Below are positions 12,001 to 24,999 of a DNA stretch of 64,000 nucleotides, piece by piece. The notes beneath the pieces were generated by a model. That model saw nothing but the letters and a program-made list of their open reading frames with translations, was not told the DNA's origin and made no database searches. The stretch covers positions 5,826,819 through 5,890,818 of the forward strand of contig OZ026847.1 of NCBI GenBank assembly GCA_964023205.1, given 5' to 3'. Numbering within the stretch: position 1 is the stretch's first letter; each line of letters starts with the position of its first letter. Source of the stretch: Lutraria lutraria (lineage: Eukaryota > Mollusca > Bivalvia > Venerida > Mactridae). A program made the translations under genes and the position numbers.

Positions 12001-13518
12001 TCTAATTTTCTAATGTGAGATTTTTACTTTTTGGTCAGTATTTTAATTGTCACTTAATGCATTCTTTGAACAAATAGGGTACATACTGGTATATAGTTTG
12101 TATGATAAACTTTGTAGCCAGGGGAGTACTCCCTTCAATATGTTATTATGTGTTATATAGCTGTGTTATGTTCTGCTATATGTGTACTTGCATAAAAATA
12201 ATTAAATTACACAATTAACATTTAAATATGTCTAAAATTAATGTATGGAAATAGATCTGAATTTCTTATGATCTGAATTTTTTATTAACGTAGTACTAAT
12301 TATATTGTTAATGTCTGGTTACAGTTTTATTAGTATGTGTTTATTGTTGTTTTGTACACCGGTATAATCTGTTTGCTCATTTCTAATTGGTGCTGACTAT
12401 ACTTTTGTATTGTTGTAAACTTTATGCCAAATTTTAGTGTTACTTTTCATGTGTGTCACTTAATATGAGTGCGTTTTTTACCATGTATTTCTTAGTTTTC
12501 ACCGCTTAACATTTGTTCCTGAGATTTTTTTACAATTTTGTTGATTAATGGTTTTGTTATTATCTTTGTTAAAAGCTTTTTTTAAGTGAAAAAAATTGCC
12601 AGAATTAGTGATGACATTTTATTTTTATTTCAAATGTTATTTTTTGTTTGGTACTTTTAACAATCTTATTGACACCTTTTTAGGATTTTAACAATTATGC
12701 TTGCTGGACCTATTCTTGCTAAATATGATCCATTGTTTCCACTGTATAGTTGTTTTTTTATTCGAAATCATGATGAAGTGTGTTGTTTTAATGTACTGGT
12801 TAATATGGTTTGTTTAAAAGATTGAATCATTGACCTATAAATAACTTCTGAAAAACAAGCATTTTGAACAGAAAATTGCAGCATATGTATGATAAAAACA
12901 GTAACAGCCTAAATGGTCAGTTAAACAAAGAAGATAGTGCTAAGAGTTTTGATTAAAAATGTTGTTTTTTTTCACATATGAAATTCAGTTTTTTTAAAGC
13001 GATTGTACATCAGAGCTGTTGGTATAATATATTAAATAAGCATTGTGACTTAGATTGGATGTTAAAGCCACAAGCTTTCTGCTATAAAAAAAGTTTATGC
13101 AATAAACTAAGATTTGCTGATATTGTCACAAGATAATTATTACCGACGAAACAAGCCATTTTTCTTCTAAAAACACTCATTTCGCTGTGAATTTTGCTTT
13201 TGTAAACTTGAAATATGTAGAGTGTGTGACGTCACTTAATGCTGTGTGCATAATATGACTGCAGGAAAAGACAGCTGTTCTATAAATAGTATTTGTTTTA
13301 AATGATATTGAAAAAAATACCATAGTGGTTTTGGAAACATTTTTTCTTACTATGAAGTATGCACGTGAGGAAAACACACTGGATTCTTCTGTTATAGAAC
13401 AAACAGAAACTATTAGGACTAATAAATGTATATATGCTTATGGGACTTTAATAGATTTTGTTTGAAACTGAACTACAGTTTAGCTTTCTATAGCTGTCAC
13501 TTGCTTGGAGTGCATGCA
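9086..13518. other. EFHD 3' UTR and/or intergenic DNA
   Basis: No second gene is visible. The stretch is T-rich on the + strand, which would fit a long 3' UTR. Candidate AATAAA signals lie at 11157, 13101 and 13421, but none stands out. At 11480-11760 there is a short inverted segment (GGGAATTAGACAG... / ...TAATTCCCC), probably a degenerate element. Confidence 0.45.
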
Positions 13519-14493
13519 TTTTGAGTACTACTTTTTCTAATGTTGAGTACTACTTTTTCTAATGTTGAGTACTACTTTTTCTAATTTTGAGTACTACTTT
13601 TTCTAATGTTGAGTACTACTTTTTCTAATGTTGAGTACTACTTTTTCTAATTTTGAGTACTACTTTTTCTAATGTTGAGTACTACTTTTTCTAATGTTGA
13701 GTACTACTTTTTCTAATGTTGAGTACTACTTTTTCTAATGTTGAGTACTACTTTTTCTAATGTTGAGTACTACTTTTTCTAATTTTGAGTACTACTTTTT
13801 CTAATGTTGAGTACTACTTTTTCTAATGTTGAGTACTACTTTTTCTAATGTTGAGTACTACTTTTTCTAATTTTGAGTACTACTTTTTCTAATGTTGAGT
13901 ACTACTTTTTCTAATGTTGAGTACTACTTTTTCTAATGTTGAGTACTACTTTTTCTAATTTTGAGTACTACTTTTTCTAATGTTGAGTACTACTTTTTCT
14001 AATGTTGAGTACTACTTTTTCTAATTTTGAGTACTACTTTTTCTAATGTTGAGTACTACTTTTTCTAATGTTGAGTACTACTTTTTCTAATGTTGAGTAC
14101 TACTTTTTCTAATGTTGAGTACTACTTTTTCTAATGTTGAGTACTACTTTTTCTAATTTTGAGTACTACTTTTTCTAATGTTGAGTACTACTTTTTCTAA
14201 TGTTGAGTACTACTTTTTCTAATGTTGAGTACTACTTTTTCTAATTTTGAGTACTACTTTTTCTAATGTTGAGTACTACTTTTTCTAATGTTGAGTACTA
14301 CTTTTTCTAATTTTGAGTACTACTTTTTCTAATGTTGAGTACTACTTTTTCTAATGTTGAGTACTACTTTTTCTAATTTTGAGTACTACTTTTTCTAATG
14401 TTGAGTACTACTTTTTCTAATGTTGAGTACTACTTTTTCTAATGTTGAGTACTACTTTTTCTAATGTTGAGTACTACTTTTTCTAATGTTGAG
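13519..14493. repeat. 22-bp tandem array, 44 complete units
   Basis: Core GAGTACTACTTTTTC, preceded by TGTT or TTTT and followed by TAA. Apart from one G/T site the units are identical, so the array is young or homogenised. The T variant occurs at units 1, 4, 7, 13, 17, 21, 24, 30, 34, 37 and 40. Units 4-19 and 21-36 have the same pattern, a higher-order period of 17 units (374 bp). A partial 45th unit ends at 14493. Confidence 0.97.
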
Positions 14494-14889
14494 CTGATTC
14501 CTGAGCCATGTTGCAGTGTAAGTCTTTCAAAGTTTAACCTCCATTATTACTTTAGTACTTTGATTAATTGTTGTTGGTCACTGTGTAAGGACATGATTTA
14601 TAGGTTGTATTCAATAGAACAAAATATCTTAAAACAAGATGAAGCCTCAGATCTATAGATTCCCATTGAAAACCAGAATTAAGTGATATTTAAATACTGT
14701 TTAGAAGGACATGTATCTTCTTCAGTTTCTTTTACCTTTTAAAATCTAGTCATTCAATAATTGTACATGTACTAACAAGTGTTGAAATTAATATATTTAG
14801 TGTGTTTTTTGTTCAGCTAATGAGAGAAATATATTGTTATCATGTGTAACGTATGTCTACTTTCTGGTCTTAATTATGTAAATCTAATT

Positions 14890-15130
14890 TATTATGCGTC
14901 CGTTGGTAGAAAAGGGGATATATTGCGTTCACATGTTGGTCAGTCAGTTGGTCCATCTGTAACTTATTCTTGTAAGGCAATAACTTGAGAAGTATTTGGC
15001 CTAAGCTCTTCAGATTTGGTTGAGAGGTTGGTCATCACATGTAGATGACGCCCACTGATTTTGAGGTCAGTAGATCAAAGGTTAAGGTCTAACTATCCAG
15101 TTGGCCTTTAGGGGGCATCCGTGTTTCACA
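14890..15130 (+). repeat. Dispersed repeat at the left edge of duplication unit 1
   Basis: Contains AGATCAAAGGTTAAGGTC and ACTATCCAGTTGGCC. An inverted relative lies at 21724-21980, near the right edge of the same unit (complement AGGTCAAAGGACAAGG, ACTATCCAGTTGGCC). Confidence 0.6.
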
Positions 15131-16899
15131 AATATGGCAAACATCTCTGATTATGATATGAGCTCTGTTTCTTTTATACCATGATAAGATGAGCGTTAGT
15201 AACAACTGTTTGAAAATGTTTGAAGTCCACAATTCTTTTAGGATTGTTTAACTTTTTTTTTTAATCACATGCTTATAAAAAGGTCAGTGTACTCACAGGT
15301 CCTTCAGACATGTCCTTGGAATATAAATGAGGACATTGTCCGTTTTTTTCTTTGTGTTTTGCTGTTTGATTTACTGATAATGATGATTTGCTTTTGCGAA
15401 CTTTCAGCTACCTATATAGATATTTTTACATATATATATATACATGCTATCTACTGATTCAAGGAGTCTCACTCAATTCTTGTATACATTAATAGTCAAA
15501 TGATGCTTTTATATGTCAAGTTTTATGTTGAATTTTGGTTCTTCGTTATTGATGCACCCTATCTGTCATTCAACTTTTTATGCAATTTGTTATATATAAC
15601 AATTTATCATGTTTTCAGGGTCAGTTAAATGTTGTTACCTTTCATTCTCAATGAATCAGCCCTCACAGTAGTTTATGAAGTATGGGTTGTTCATTTGTAT
15701 GTATCATGTTATATTTGTATTGCTTCTCATTCACTGGGGCGTTAATATAGCCTACCCCGGAGAGTCACATACGTTACATAGATTACCAGTATAATATTAT
15801 AGAGATTACCTTTGAATAATCCTGTTCATAAACCATCATAAGAATTGATAATTTCTCTTAGAATAGATTATAATATAACCAACCATGATTAGCTTAATAC
15901 AAAGTGGAATATATTAAGGGTATAACATTGATTTCGATAATTCAGATTTTGTGCTTGGTGATTCACCCAGACATAATGTTCTCAAGTCAACACTAATAAA
16001 CATGTTTTTTTCCATTTGTTTATAACAAGTGATCTATGGGGGTGCTCAAAAACATTTCATTTTACAAAAGTTTCTCACAGACAAGCCCTGTTTAGCTAAT
16101 TTATAAATACCTTTTACTCACAACAATGAACTTCAACTCAGATCATATTTCTGATGTTATGTTTATTTAGTATCTACGGATTTTGCCTTTAGAGACAATG
16201 TACAATGTCACAGAAATAATAATTTTACGGGACTTAACTGTACATGTATAAATTTCTTAATCTACGTTTGATAGTGGTAGAATTGTTGTCTGGTTATCTT
16301 TTCTTCCATTAATCAGGTACTTAATTGGTATACATGTTGTTTCTTTAACAATGTTATTAAATACTGTCTTTTAAGTTATCAACATCCATGTAAAAAGTTA
16401 TGGTTACAATTATCATGTGCTGTGTAATCATTATTTCGTTTTCCGTATCCTGAACTATTGTGACATTGTGGCTTATTTTGTTGTCTATGTAGAATTAATT
16501 GATGTCTTAGTGCAAAAATGCTGTATTACGTTCTTCATGTTCCTAGATATACAAACTTGTTGCACTAATTGGATTATTTGTCTTAATTGAGAGGTGAAAG
16601 CAAAACATGTTTATCTTCATTGTTATCCATACTTAAAGCAGTCATATGTGACAACCTTAATGTTTATAGACAGTTTGTTTTTGTATCTGATAACTTGTAA
16701 TAAATTTATAAAAAATACTGGATTGTTTTTATTTTCTTATTTTATTCATGCATATTACTATCTACTGACACTTCAGGCCATATACCCAACCAGTCTAATT
16801 GAAGGGGACAGTACAAGAAGGTACCTATTATTTCCTTCTTTGCCTAATGGAGCATCAGTTCATAATATGTACAAATGTATGTATTTAGATGTCGATTGA

Positions 16900-18280
16900 A
16901 AATGACAAGTAAAAAAATGGAAAATATTTCCTGTACACTAATTGATTACAAATGATTGGATCTTCACTAAACCATGTCACAATATTTGTCTTAATGATGT
17001 GTGGGACAAGATCGAACATGGGTCATCTGGGGTAGAAATTTTGGTATCTAGACATGACTTTTAATGTTTAAAGAACATACTTGTAACTTGTGCAACCATC
17101 GAGAGACTCAGCAGGCAAAAGTGGCTTGACAAGAACTCAGTTTGTCAAGTTCTTTTTTTCCTGGTACGGTAATGGAATTCGGTAGAAATGCTGCTTGTGT
17201 TATTGGTAAAATAATTCCTATGCTAACACTTCATCCGCTTTTTTCCAGGAGTGTCCACTGCATTTCCCATGATTCCAGCTTCAGTCCTTTCAACTAAATA
17301 CAGTTTACACATAATGGTTAAAGGTCACCTGGACAAACAAGTACAAACATTCAGTATAAACATTGCTTCTGTGGTTAATATCTTCATAGTTACTAGAATA
17401 AATCGTTTACAATTATATAAATAATACATATATTTACTTAATGTAGAGTAGTCATTTCCTTTGGTTCCTATCACTGGAGTAGCTTCATATAGGCACTGTG
17501 GGCACGTGTCTACACTTTTTCTGACTAAAAAATAATAATGCGAGGAACGCAATAAAAGTGAATGGTTAGGTACTGAAATAATGGACCATCGGAGTATCCA
17601 GAGCTTAAACAACGTACATGTATGCAGAACTGCAAGAACACCGTATTAAAATATTTTAGGCAATAGCACACCGGAAAAAGCTGCATAATGCTTCTCCGCC
17701 GGTAATCTGCGATGAAAAGATGACCCCTTAGAAAGATGCCTACACATTATTATAGGGCAAGCTACGACCCTGACAGTCACATATATAATTTATAAAAAAT
17801 AGAAACATGTTTTTATTGTAGACTTAACCAGGGATGCTACATTACATGTAATATACCCTACAGACATTTATGTGTTCAGAATATTCAAGTACATTAGACG
17901 CAGTTTCTCACTAAAATAAATCCTTTTACAGCCTTATATATACTTCTACTTAAATAATGTTATTAAAAAATTAAATAACACCAATAATTATAGATAAATT
18001 ATCCAATATAGTGCGTATATGGTTCGTGGACAAACATTCCTTGTTCTAGTTCCTATTACCTTAATATCTAAGGGAAGCAACCCGAACTGACTTCTGAATC
18101 CAAAAAATTTTCCCACGGTCCTCAGCCGCATCTTTCAGCTAAATAATTTTTTTGCTTTTTAGATAGGGATATTAGTATGGTTGTTAAATAATTGAATTGA
18201 GACAGAAAAGCAGGAAAATAAAGACACAATCACATTTTGTGTTGTTGTTTTTTTATTAAGAGAGGTAATTTGAACGTAGT
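16900..18280. other. Non-coding part of unit 1, no gene seen
   Basis: No recognisable coding, tRNA or array. A short segment near 17705-17770 (GCCTACACATTATTATAGGG) matches 18795-18830 and 27331-27365, so it is another repeat remnant. Confidence 0.5.
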
Positions 18281-19350
18281 GGTATAATTTGGTGCAAAAT
18301 GCTCATTAATCTGAAAATAATTTCTTCAATATTTCTTGAATTCTTTGTCTTAGGATTATATTAAATGCATAATTATATAGAATTACATTTAAATAGGCTC
18401 GACAAAGAGAAAATATATCGAATTTCAGAATTTGTTTTTGAACAATGTTATACATGTATAAGAATTTGAGTGCAAGTTTTCATATTTTTTTTCATTTTCT
18501 ATTCATACATGTTATATAATTGTTTTATCACGACAAACGAATTTTGAGAGGGAGTATATTGGACTTACTCTGTCGTTAAGTTGTTCGGTTGGTCCGTCCG
18601 CATACAGTATCACAAGTTGGTGGAGCGATCTTCTTCCACATTCCTTAAGCGATTCTTATGACACTTGAAATAGGTTAATTATCACCACGAAGTGTTGATG
18701 CACAAGACACAATTTCCATGCCCAGTGATTCACACATTCCAGAGTCATTTGCCCTTAGTCATAAAAAAAGATGCCCCAAGCCCCTTAGATAGGTGCCTAC
18801 TCATTATAATAGGGCAAGCTACACCCTTGTCCATTAATTATAGTGTAAAAACATTTAAATATTTCCCTACAGAGTACCAGTTAAACAAATAATTATTACG
18901 TACAATATCATATTTTAAAGAAGGCGTGACACTCACAATCAATATTATTGGGACAATAATTTGAATATTGTGGTATGGTAATTTGGTGCAAAATTCTCCG
19001 TACCGTACTGAAAATGATTTCTTCAAATCAGTGTATTTCTTAGATTCTTTGTCTTAGGATGATATTAATTTCATATTTATATAGAGTTACCTTAAACTAT
19101 CGCATTTCAGAATTTGTTTTTGACCAATATTATAAGCATTTGAGTGAAAGTTGATCTCTTTTTATATTTTGTTTTCATTTTCTATTTATACATGTTGTTT
19201 CATCACGACAAACGAATTTTGAGTGGGAGTATATTGGACTTACTCTGTCGGTCGGCAACTGTTCGGTCGTTTGGTCCATCCGCATACAGTATCACAAGTT
19301 GGTGGGAACTTCTTCCACATTCCTTAAGCGATCGTAAAGAAACTTGAACT
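18281..19350. repeat. Local tandem duplication inside unit 1
   Basis: 18281-18640 and 18970-19335 are diverged copies: AATTTGGTGCAAAAT, TTCTTTGTCTTAGGAT, ATTTCAGAATTTGTTTTTGA, CACGACAAACGAATTTTGAG, and GTATATTGGACTTACTCTGT. Both end in a degenerate relative of the CGCAAACAAAGTTTGAGAGG repeat, with CCGCATACAGTATCACAAG. Confidence 0.7.
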
Positions 19351-20706
19351 ATGTGAGTGTTTATGTTCATTTCATGTGTGTCATTTAATAACAACATGGC
19401 CTGCGGCTGGTGTTTGTAAGAATTTTGCACTAAAATTGAATAAACAATCTTTCAAACTATATGTATTCGTTACGATGTGTACTCGTAAGAAACCCCTTTA
19501 TAAATGCTTTAACTTGGTATGTTATTTTGTTGTAAAGACTCGCGCAAAGTTATCGTTGAATATACATAATTATCTTGCCGACAATATTTCGTCGCAGCCA
19601 ACCATTTTCCCAACCTTATAACACGTACGTAACGAAGATTCTGATTAGTCCTAAAATGTTGAACAGCCAAACATAACATTCGTTGTGAAAGAGTTTCTTG
19701 GGTAGCAAAATGGTTGACTGCAACGAAATATTGTCGGCAAGTTGATGTAGGTCTGGTTTTCTTCCGTGTTCAGCGATTAAGAAATAGAAAACTGATAGGG
19801 AGAGATAAAAAATAGATTGGTCCAACGAATCGTACCCTTCATGCATGGATTATTAGCTCGTAAACATTGCTTTCGGATGTAGCGCGTTTGTTCGAGATCG
19901 TGTAAATAGATTGGGTTTTAGACGCTTTTACTAAAAGAATACGCTTATGGAATAATCATAGTTCATATGAATTGTTTGAAGTTATTTTTTTTATCTTTGG
20001 CATTGTATAGCCATAGATAGGCACACAAAAATATTCATATAATGACTTGTGTTCAAATTATGGGCAATTTTGTTGCGTATGCCAGTTCAATGCTGAGTTT
20101 GGAGTAAAACCCCTTGTATCTATATCTATGCTAAGACACTTTAAAAAAAAATTGTGTGTTATTCCCCTACAGATCGCCTTTATGAATGAAACATTTGTGC
20201 GGATGAATACTGAATTATCAAACTCGATTGTTTTACAGTTTGAAATGCCATAACAATGTAATAATTCAAAATGAACATATAACCCTATACAAAATATCCA
20301 ACTTGTATCATAACTGTGATCAGTAGTGCTATAGAACCAGTGATACTATTTTTCAACGCGAATGTATGCATAAGAGGCGTAACGTATTTGTAAATACAAA
20401 ACTGGATGTATCACTATAGAAGCTCTCGCTTAGCTTCTAAAAAACTAAATGGACTGAAGTCGCACGATGTACATGTATGTATTCTAAATATAACAGGTTT
20501 TATAACAAAAAGATAAAAAAAGATACCACCCGCAGCTAGCAGCTTTTCATAGTCTTTGTTTTGTATTTGTTAGCGTAGTTTACAGGGTTTTTTTTGCTTG
20601 TATCGAGATATGGCGACCAAGATTGTGTGAGTACAATAGAGTTAACATACTCTTCAAAAGTGCTTCAAAGAATCAATTACTATTTTTCATTGTTTTCATG
20701 AATATA

Positions 20707-20712
20707 TTTATT
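20707..20712 (-). terminator. AATAAA polyadenylation signal, peptide gene copy 1
   Basis: AATAAA on the minus strand about 225 nt after the stop codon. The equivalent position in copy 2 (29079-29084) is also AATAAA, in a conserved setting. Confidence 0.6.
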
Positions 20713-20937
20713 ACAACTTATTCATCATAGATTTACATTTTAACAGTGCAAGATAAAACAATTACACAATGCTTAATATAGTTTTCTTAATAGATATATC
20801 AAACACAGCAACATATACATGTAGCAACAAATGTATGAAATTTATACGAAATGCACCCGGATCATTTTCCGAATTATCATTTGATACAATATCAATGTAT
20901 AATACAAAATAAATGTATGAATACTGCGATGTCCTGG

Positions 20938-21180
20938 TTATCGGCCGTACCGAATCGGTTTCTTTCTATATACATGTTTCATCTGTTTCTTTTGTCGTCC
21001 ACTTTTTCTTTCTTTGCGACGCAGAAATTCATGAAACTGTTTTAATGTTGCTCGTCGCATGATTTTGTATCCATTTGGTTTCATCAGAAGTGTGATGACA
21101 TTCGAAGCTTCAGTATTCTCCGTTAAACATAACAGGAAGGTAACTCCAAGAAGTACAAATAATATAGCACTATGCTTCAT
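20938..21180 (-). CDS. Small cationic secreted peptide precursor, copy 1 (80 aa)
   Basis: A family I do not recognise. It has an N-terminal signal peptide (residues 1-26, hydrophobic ILFVLLGVTFLLCL), then about 54 mature residues with 19 Lys/Arg, only two Glu and no Cys. The sequence ends KKPIRYGR-stop; a C-terminal Gly-Arg is a classical amidation signal once Arg is trimmed, giving ...PIRY-amide. Internal dibasic RR and RRK sites could be cleaved. The whole ORF is in one exon: an acceptor (TTTCTAATTTCAG read on the minus strand) sits directly before the ATG. A diverged copy at 29333-29569 keeps frame and both ends, arguing that the protein is real. Plausible roles are a linear cationic antimicrobial peptide (as in mussel myticalins, by character only) or an amidated signalling peptide. 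Neither is shown. Confidence 0.8.
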   Translation of the reverse strand: MKHSAILFVLLGVTFLLCLTENTEASNVITLLMKPNGYKIMRRATLKQFHEFLRRKERKSGRQKKQMKHVYRKKPIRYGR

Positions 21181-21417
21181 CTGAAATTAGAAAATAATGA
21201 ACAACATATGACAATAATCAAATAAATAATGTTTCAATGCGACGTAATGCTTTTGTACAATTGTTATTGTATATTTAAATCATAGACAAGGCAAATGAGT
21301 GGAACATACATTAAAACATTAAAAAATGACTTCAATTTACTCGGATAATGTTGCTTAAAGCAGGGACACTGTATTATAATAGTGTTCCTGATTAAAAGAA
21401 CCAAAATATGAACTTAC
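21181..21417 (-). other. 5' UTR intron of peptide gene copy 1
   Basis: 237 bp; donor GTAAGT (complement of 21412-21417), acceptor AG at 21182-21181. It contains the hairpin at 21361-21390. The same intron with the same sites is at 29570-29819 in copy 2. Confidence 0.75.
21361..21390. repeat. 30-bp hairpin in peptide gene 1 intron, CAGGGACACT...AGTGTTCCTG
   Basis: Arms of 13-14 bp with one mismatch around TTATAA. The copy 2 intron has the same arms with a longer middle (29750-29792). Confidence 0.85.
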
Positions 21418-21504
21418 CACTGCAATTTAAGCTGTCCTGTGAAGCTAAAAATTTCAGTAACTGGTGGAATTCACCTTTACACGATTCTGGTCACCGGTGA
21501 GATG
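21418..21504 (-). other. Non-coding exon 1 of peptide gene copy 1
   Basis: About 87 nt between the predicted start (about 30 nt after the TATA box) and the donor. It has no upstream ATG. Strongly conserved with 29820-29907 in copy 2. The 5' limit is inferred from TATA spacing. Confidence 0.6.
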
Positions 21505-21525
21505 TTTTGATCTGATGAAGAGAAG

Positions 21526-21534
21526 CCTTTTATA
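21526..21534 (-). promoter_or_regulatory. TATA box TATAAAAGG of peptide gene copy 1
   Basis: A strong TATA box on the minus strand, identical in copy 2 (29929-29937). It is followed in both by CTTCTCTTCATCAGATC-like sequence where initiation is expected. A TATA promoter suits an inducible or tissue-specific gene. Confidence 0.75.
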
Positions 21535-21723
21535 CAGAACACAAATATTGTTTGTGTTATTTTGTTTATAAAATATCAAATGTGTAGATTGTTTCCCAAA
21601 ACGTGTTGGTCGAGAATACCTTAGTTGTTACACCCATAATTAAATAAACTTCACAGTATTTAGTTTGTTGTTTTGCACGGTTATTATCAATGGTAGTAAG
21701 GTTTCACACCCTGTTTTAACAGG

Positions 21724-21980
21724 GAGTGTTTGTGAACACGGATACCGCCTAACGGCCAACTGGATAGTTTCACCTTGTCCTTTGACCTATTGAGCTAAAA
21801 CTCAAGAGGGGTAAACTACACGCGATGGCCAATCTTCTAACCAAATCTGAGGACCTAAGGCCAAATCATTCTCTAGTTACTGGTCCGACAAGGTTTAGTT
21901 ACGGACGTCCATCGACCGACCGACAGGGGCAAAGCAGTATACACTATTTTCTTCGAAAGGGGGCACACTCATTCGTTGTT
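21724..21980 (-). mobile_element. About 260-bp repeat inserted in unit 1, absent from unit 2
   Basis: In unit 2, CCTGTTTTAA runs straight into GTATGCGT (30112-30128). In unit 1 the two parts are separated by this segment, which is an inverted relative of 14890-15130. Confidence 0.6.
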
Positions 21981-22092
21981 CGCGCACGTATGCGTCTTGT
22001 ACGTGTTCTAGCTATTTGCCATCTTCTTCATCTATATACAGCCGTACATATGTATATATTAGGAAAGTTATAAATATATATGAATTATCATC

Positions 22093-22131
22093 AAGGACTT
22101 TAAAATCTTATATACACACATAAAAGTCCAT
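22093..22131. repeat. Degenerate hairpin AAGGACTTTAAA...TAAAAGTCC
   Basis: Same family type as the other short hairpins; about 560 bp upstream of the TATA box of peptide gene 1 (read on the minus strand). Confidence 0.55.
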
Positions 22132-24838
22132 GTTATTATATGCATCCTGACAATTGCAAAAACGTGTATGCCATACAATAATATACAGTCAAACCTGCGA
22201 ACAAAAAAATTCCCAAAAAATTGAACTTTCTGATAGCGAGAGCTTCTTTTATACACATAGGCAAATCGACAAGTTATTTTCTATTCGATGATTTCCAGAA
22301 TGTATCGATATAAAGTGTCATCGAAACCACATACTGTATTATTTATAAATATTTGATGTATGTTAACTAAGTACTCTGATCTCAAATACAGTCTATTATC
22401 ACGTTGTAGCCACAACATTTAAAACGTTTTGACTATGTCGTTTTTTATTTAGCCACAGAGATAACAGTGGGAACCATCTGGAGCCAACTTGAATGTAGCT
22501 AGAAATAGACTTCACTGTAGAGTTGGCAACACTTTCGGCGTTCCTGTTGAATATGAGATATATCTCTGATTAGAGTCTGTTTCTGTTATCTCGTGATAAA
22601 ATGACTGGAAGTAACAACTATTTGAAACGATTCTTTAAGGATTGTTTAGTGCATTTTATTTCAATTATGCTGTTCCTATAAAAAGGTCAGTGTATTTGCA
22701 GGTCCTTCTGACATGTCTTTAGAATATGAACGAGGAAATGGATTTACTGATCAGCCATTCTCCTATAATTGACTCACTTTCTTAAATTTTATGTCGCCAA
22801 CATAAAGATTATAAAATCTCCACGTATATGGTTTCCAGTGACTAATTGTCACATAATTTCGGAAGCTCTATCATTTATTTGTTAAATCCAAATAGTTTTA
22901 GGATACTTGTAACGCATTATAAGACAACACCATGGTGACATATGTTGCCTAAATGGTCAAAACCAGCTGTCGCCAACCACTTTTTGATCAAATAACACAT
23001 ATATTTCATCATTGGGTATAGGTATTATATGTATTATTCTCCCAGAAAATGTTCGGTATATGAATTTGCTAGGAAATCACTAATTTGTTTGTTAGTAATT
23101 ATCCATTAGTAGAACACTGTTCTGTCCCTCATATCTGTCTCAAAATATGCCTATGTTTCCGTAACAGATTTCTGTTTGGAACGCAGGTATGTACATTCTT
23201 TTTCAAAAGGTTAGTTTTAAAGAGATTTGGGTTGTAACAACATTATATTTAAGCAAAACAACAGAAATGATAGTTTATGGAACTCAACTGATGGAATAAA
23301 AATGCAATAAAGTCAAAATACGAAATGTCGTGTTTAAGAATCTATGCTTCCGTAACACTAATATTTCCAAAATGAGAGTTTCTTTAGTTAAAGAAAGAAC
23401 CTAAACCAAAGCAGTGTGTGGTATATGATACATTAGAATGTAAATTTTCATTGTAATTTAGAATTACTTAGATTTTAAGGGTGAAACAACTGAATGTCAC
23501 TATGCTTCCGTAACGTCTATGTTCCATAACGACACCTAGCACCATGATACAAACCTCTGAAAGAGAACAAATGTAATAAGTTAGTTTTTATTTTGATCTG
23601 ATTCCCTGCGTTCTCAGAAAATTGCACCTGTTTACATTTCACCGAATCGGCATATTTTCAGTATTTCGGTTAAAAACAGGACTTTTAAACCACTCATACT
23701 TTAATTTTCAGTACAAACAATTGTATTTAGTTGTGAAATATGCGCACACTATTGTTGATATAGTTTTAAATGACTGATGAAGTCATTGCATAGGTTTGAT
23801 CAGTCTAGTGTGGTGCAAACAGAAAGACTGTTACGGATCATAGAAAAAATACAGGCAAGCTCAAAGTTAATACAAAGTGTATTTATTGTTAAATGTGGTA
23901 CCGATGGTATTTGGCATTGATACTTATCGCGAATATTTGTCAAAATGTTTCTATTTAAAGCATAGTCTTTTAATTTAGATTACTTTTTTGTGTAGAAATT
24001 GTTACGGAAGCATAGGCTCAGTAGGTTTCACAGGTCATGTATAGTGATTATTGATATTCATTCATATATTGATTTTTTCATGATTTATAGGAATACCGCG
24101 TAGGCAGAGAAACTTTTAGAAACAAACATTTGCTGAATAATTCTAATAGCAAATAAGTAGCAGCTGCGGAACATAGATTTTCTCAAAACAATTTGTGTCC
24201 ACCTTAAATACTAATTAGAAGCAAATAAACAGAGACATATAAAATAATAGACTATAAAATCTTAATTCAAAGATGGGTTTTCCTTTTCTATACGAAGGAC
24301 TTGATATACCATTTATTTAACCATAAGTTGTCGTTCCGCCATTAAACAACATTAAACCCAACACTTTTTTGTCCATTTACTGAAGTTAGGTATGTCATTT
24401 TTAATTGCAAAAATACAGATGTTGGAGACAACGACGACCAAAATAAGAAGGGTAGATCTACATCAAACTAAAAGTGAATGAGAAAATTGGAAAGGGTGTA
24501 AAATTATGTGCCAACTAATGAGATTTCAGAATGTAAAAATGACTTTTGAAAGCATCACCAGAATGTGAAACAGATGCAGGCTGCCAAATATCAAACAATA
24601 CACCAAAATAGGTTATCTTAGACAAAACGAATGAATGAATATGAAAGTTAAAGTGCTCTTTGTCAAAACCCAATGAATCTGGTGTTGGATGATATTCTTG
24701 GGCAAGTTCATTTTATTTTAAGTCCATGAAATCCACCAAATATGATTCTGGAATGTGATTCCTTCCCCGAAAATTAATCGCTCATTAACATTATAACCAG
24801 AACTTTCTCCTGAAAGTAAAAAAAAGAACTAGCAAAGA

Positions 24839-24856
24839 GGGGGGGGGGGGGGGGGG
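24839..24856. repeat. Poly-G run
   Basis: About 18 consecutive G within the TIR element, likely length-variable and prone to assembly error. Confidence 0.9.
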
Positions 24857-24999
24857 TTAAAGTGTAGCAGTTGTCTTGATGCCTTCATCAAGGAATTTGA
24901 AACAGGTTAATCATTGCATGAGAAATTGTCTCGATTGTCTGGCATGCGAAATGATCAAATAACATATATATTGCGGATGAAGAAACCCGATGAAGATAA

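Larger units (their letters stand above)
15130..22065. repeat. Segmental duplication, unit 1
   Basis: Direct copy of 22550-30215. Matching landmarks, in the same order: AAAAAGGTCAGTGTA (15279 vs 22680); GATAATGATGATTTGCTTTT (15376 vs 25943); the 15480-16890 block vs 26060-27080; the 18545-18960 block vs 27097-27495; TTACGATGTGTACTCG (19468 vs 28198); and the peptide gene with its promoter (20420-21700 vs 28810-30100). Units differ by several indels, including about 0.5 kb present only here near 16110-16583. Confidence 0.85.

Noticed and set aside
20938..21180. Homology of the -RYGR peptide with NPY/NPF or arthropod RYamide precursors
   Set aside because: Only the last residues resemble these. 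The precursors lack the NPF helix pattern and the FFxxxRYG core, and are far more basic. Kept as an open possibility, not a call.
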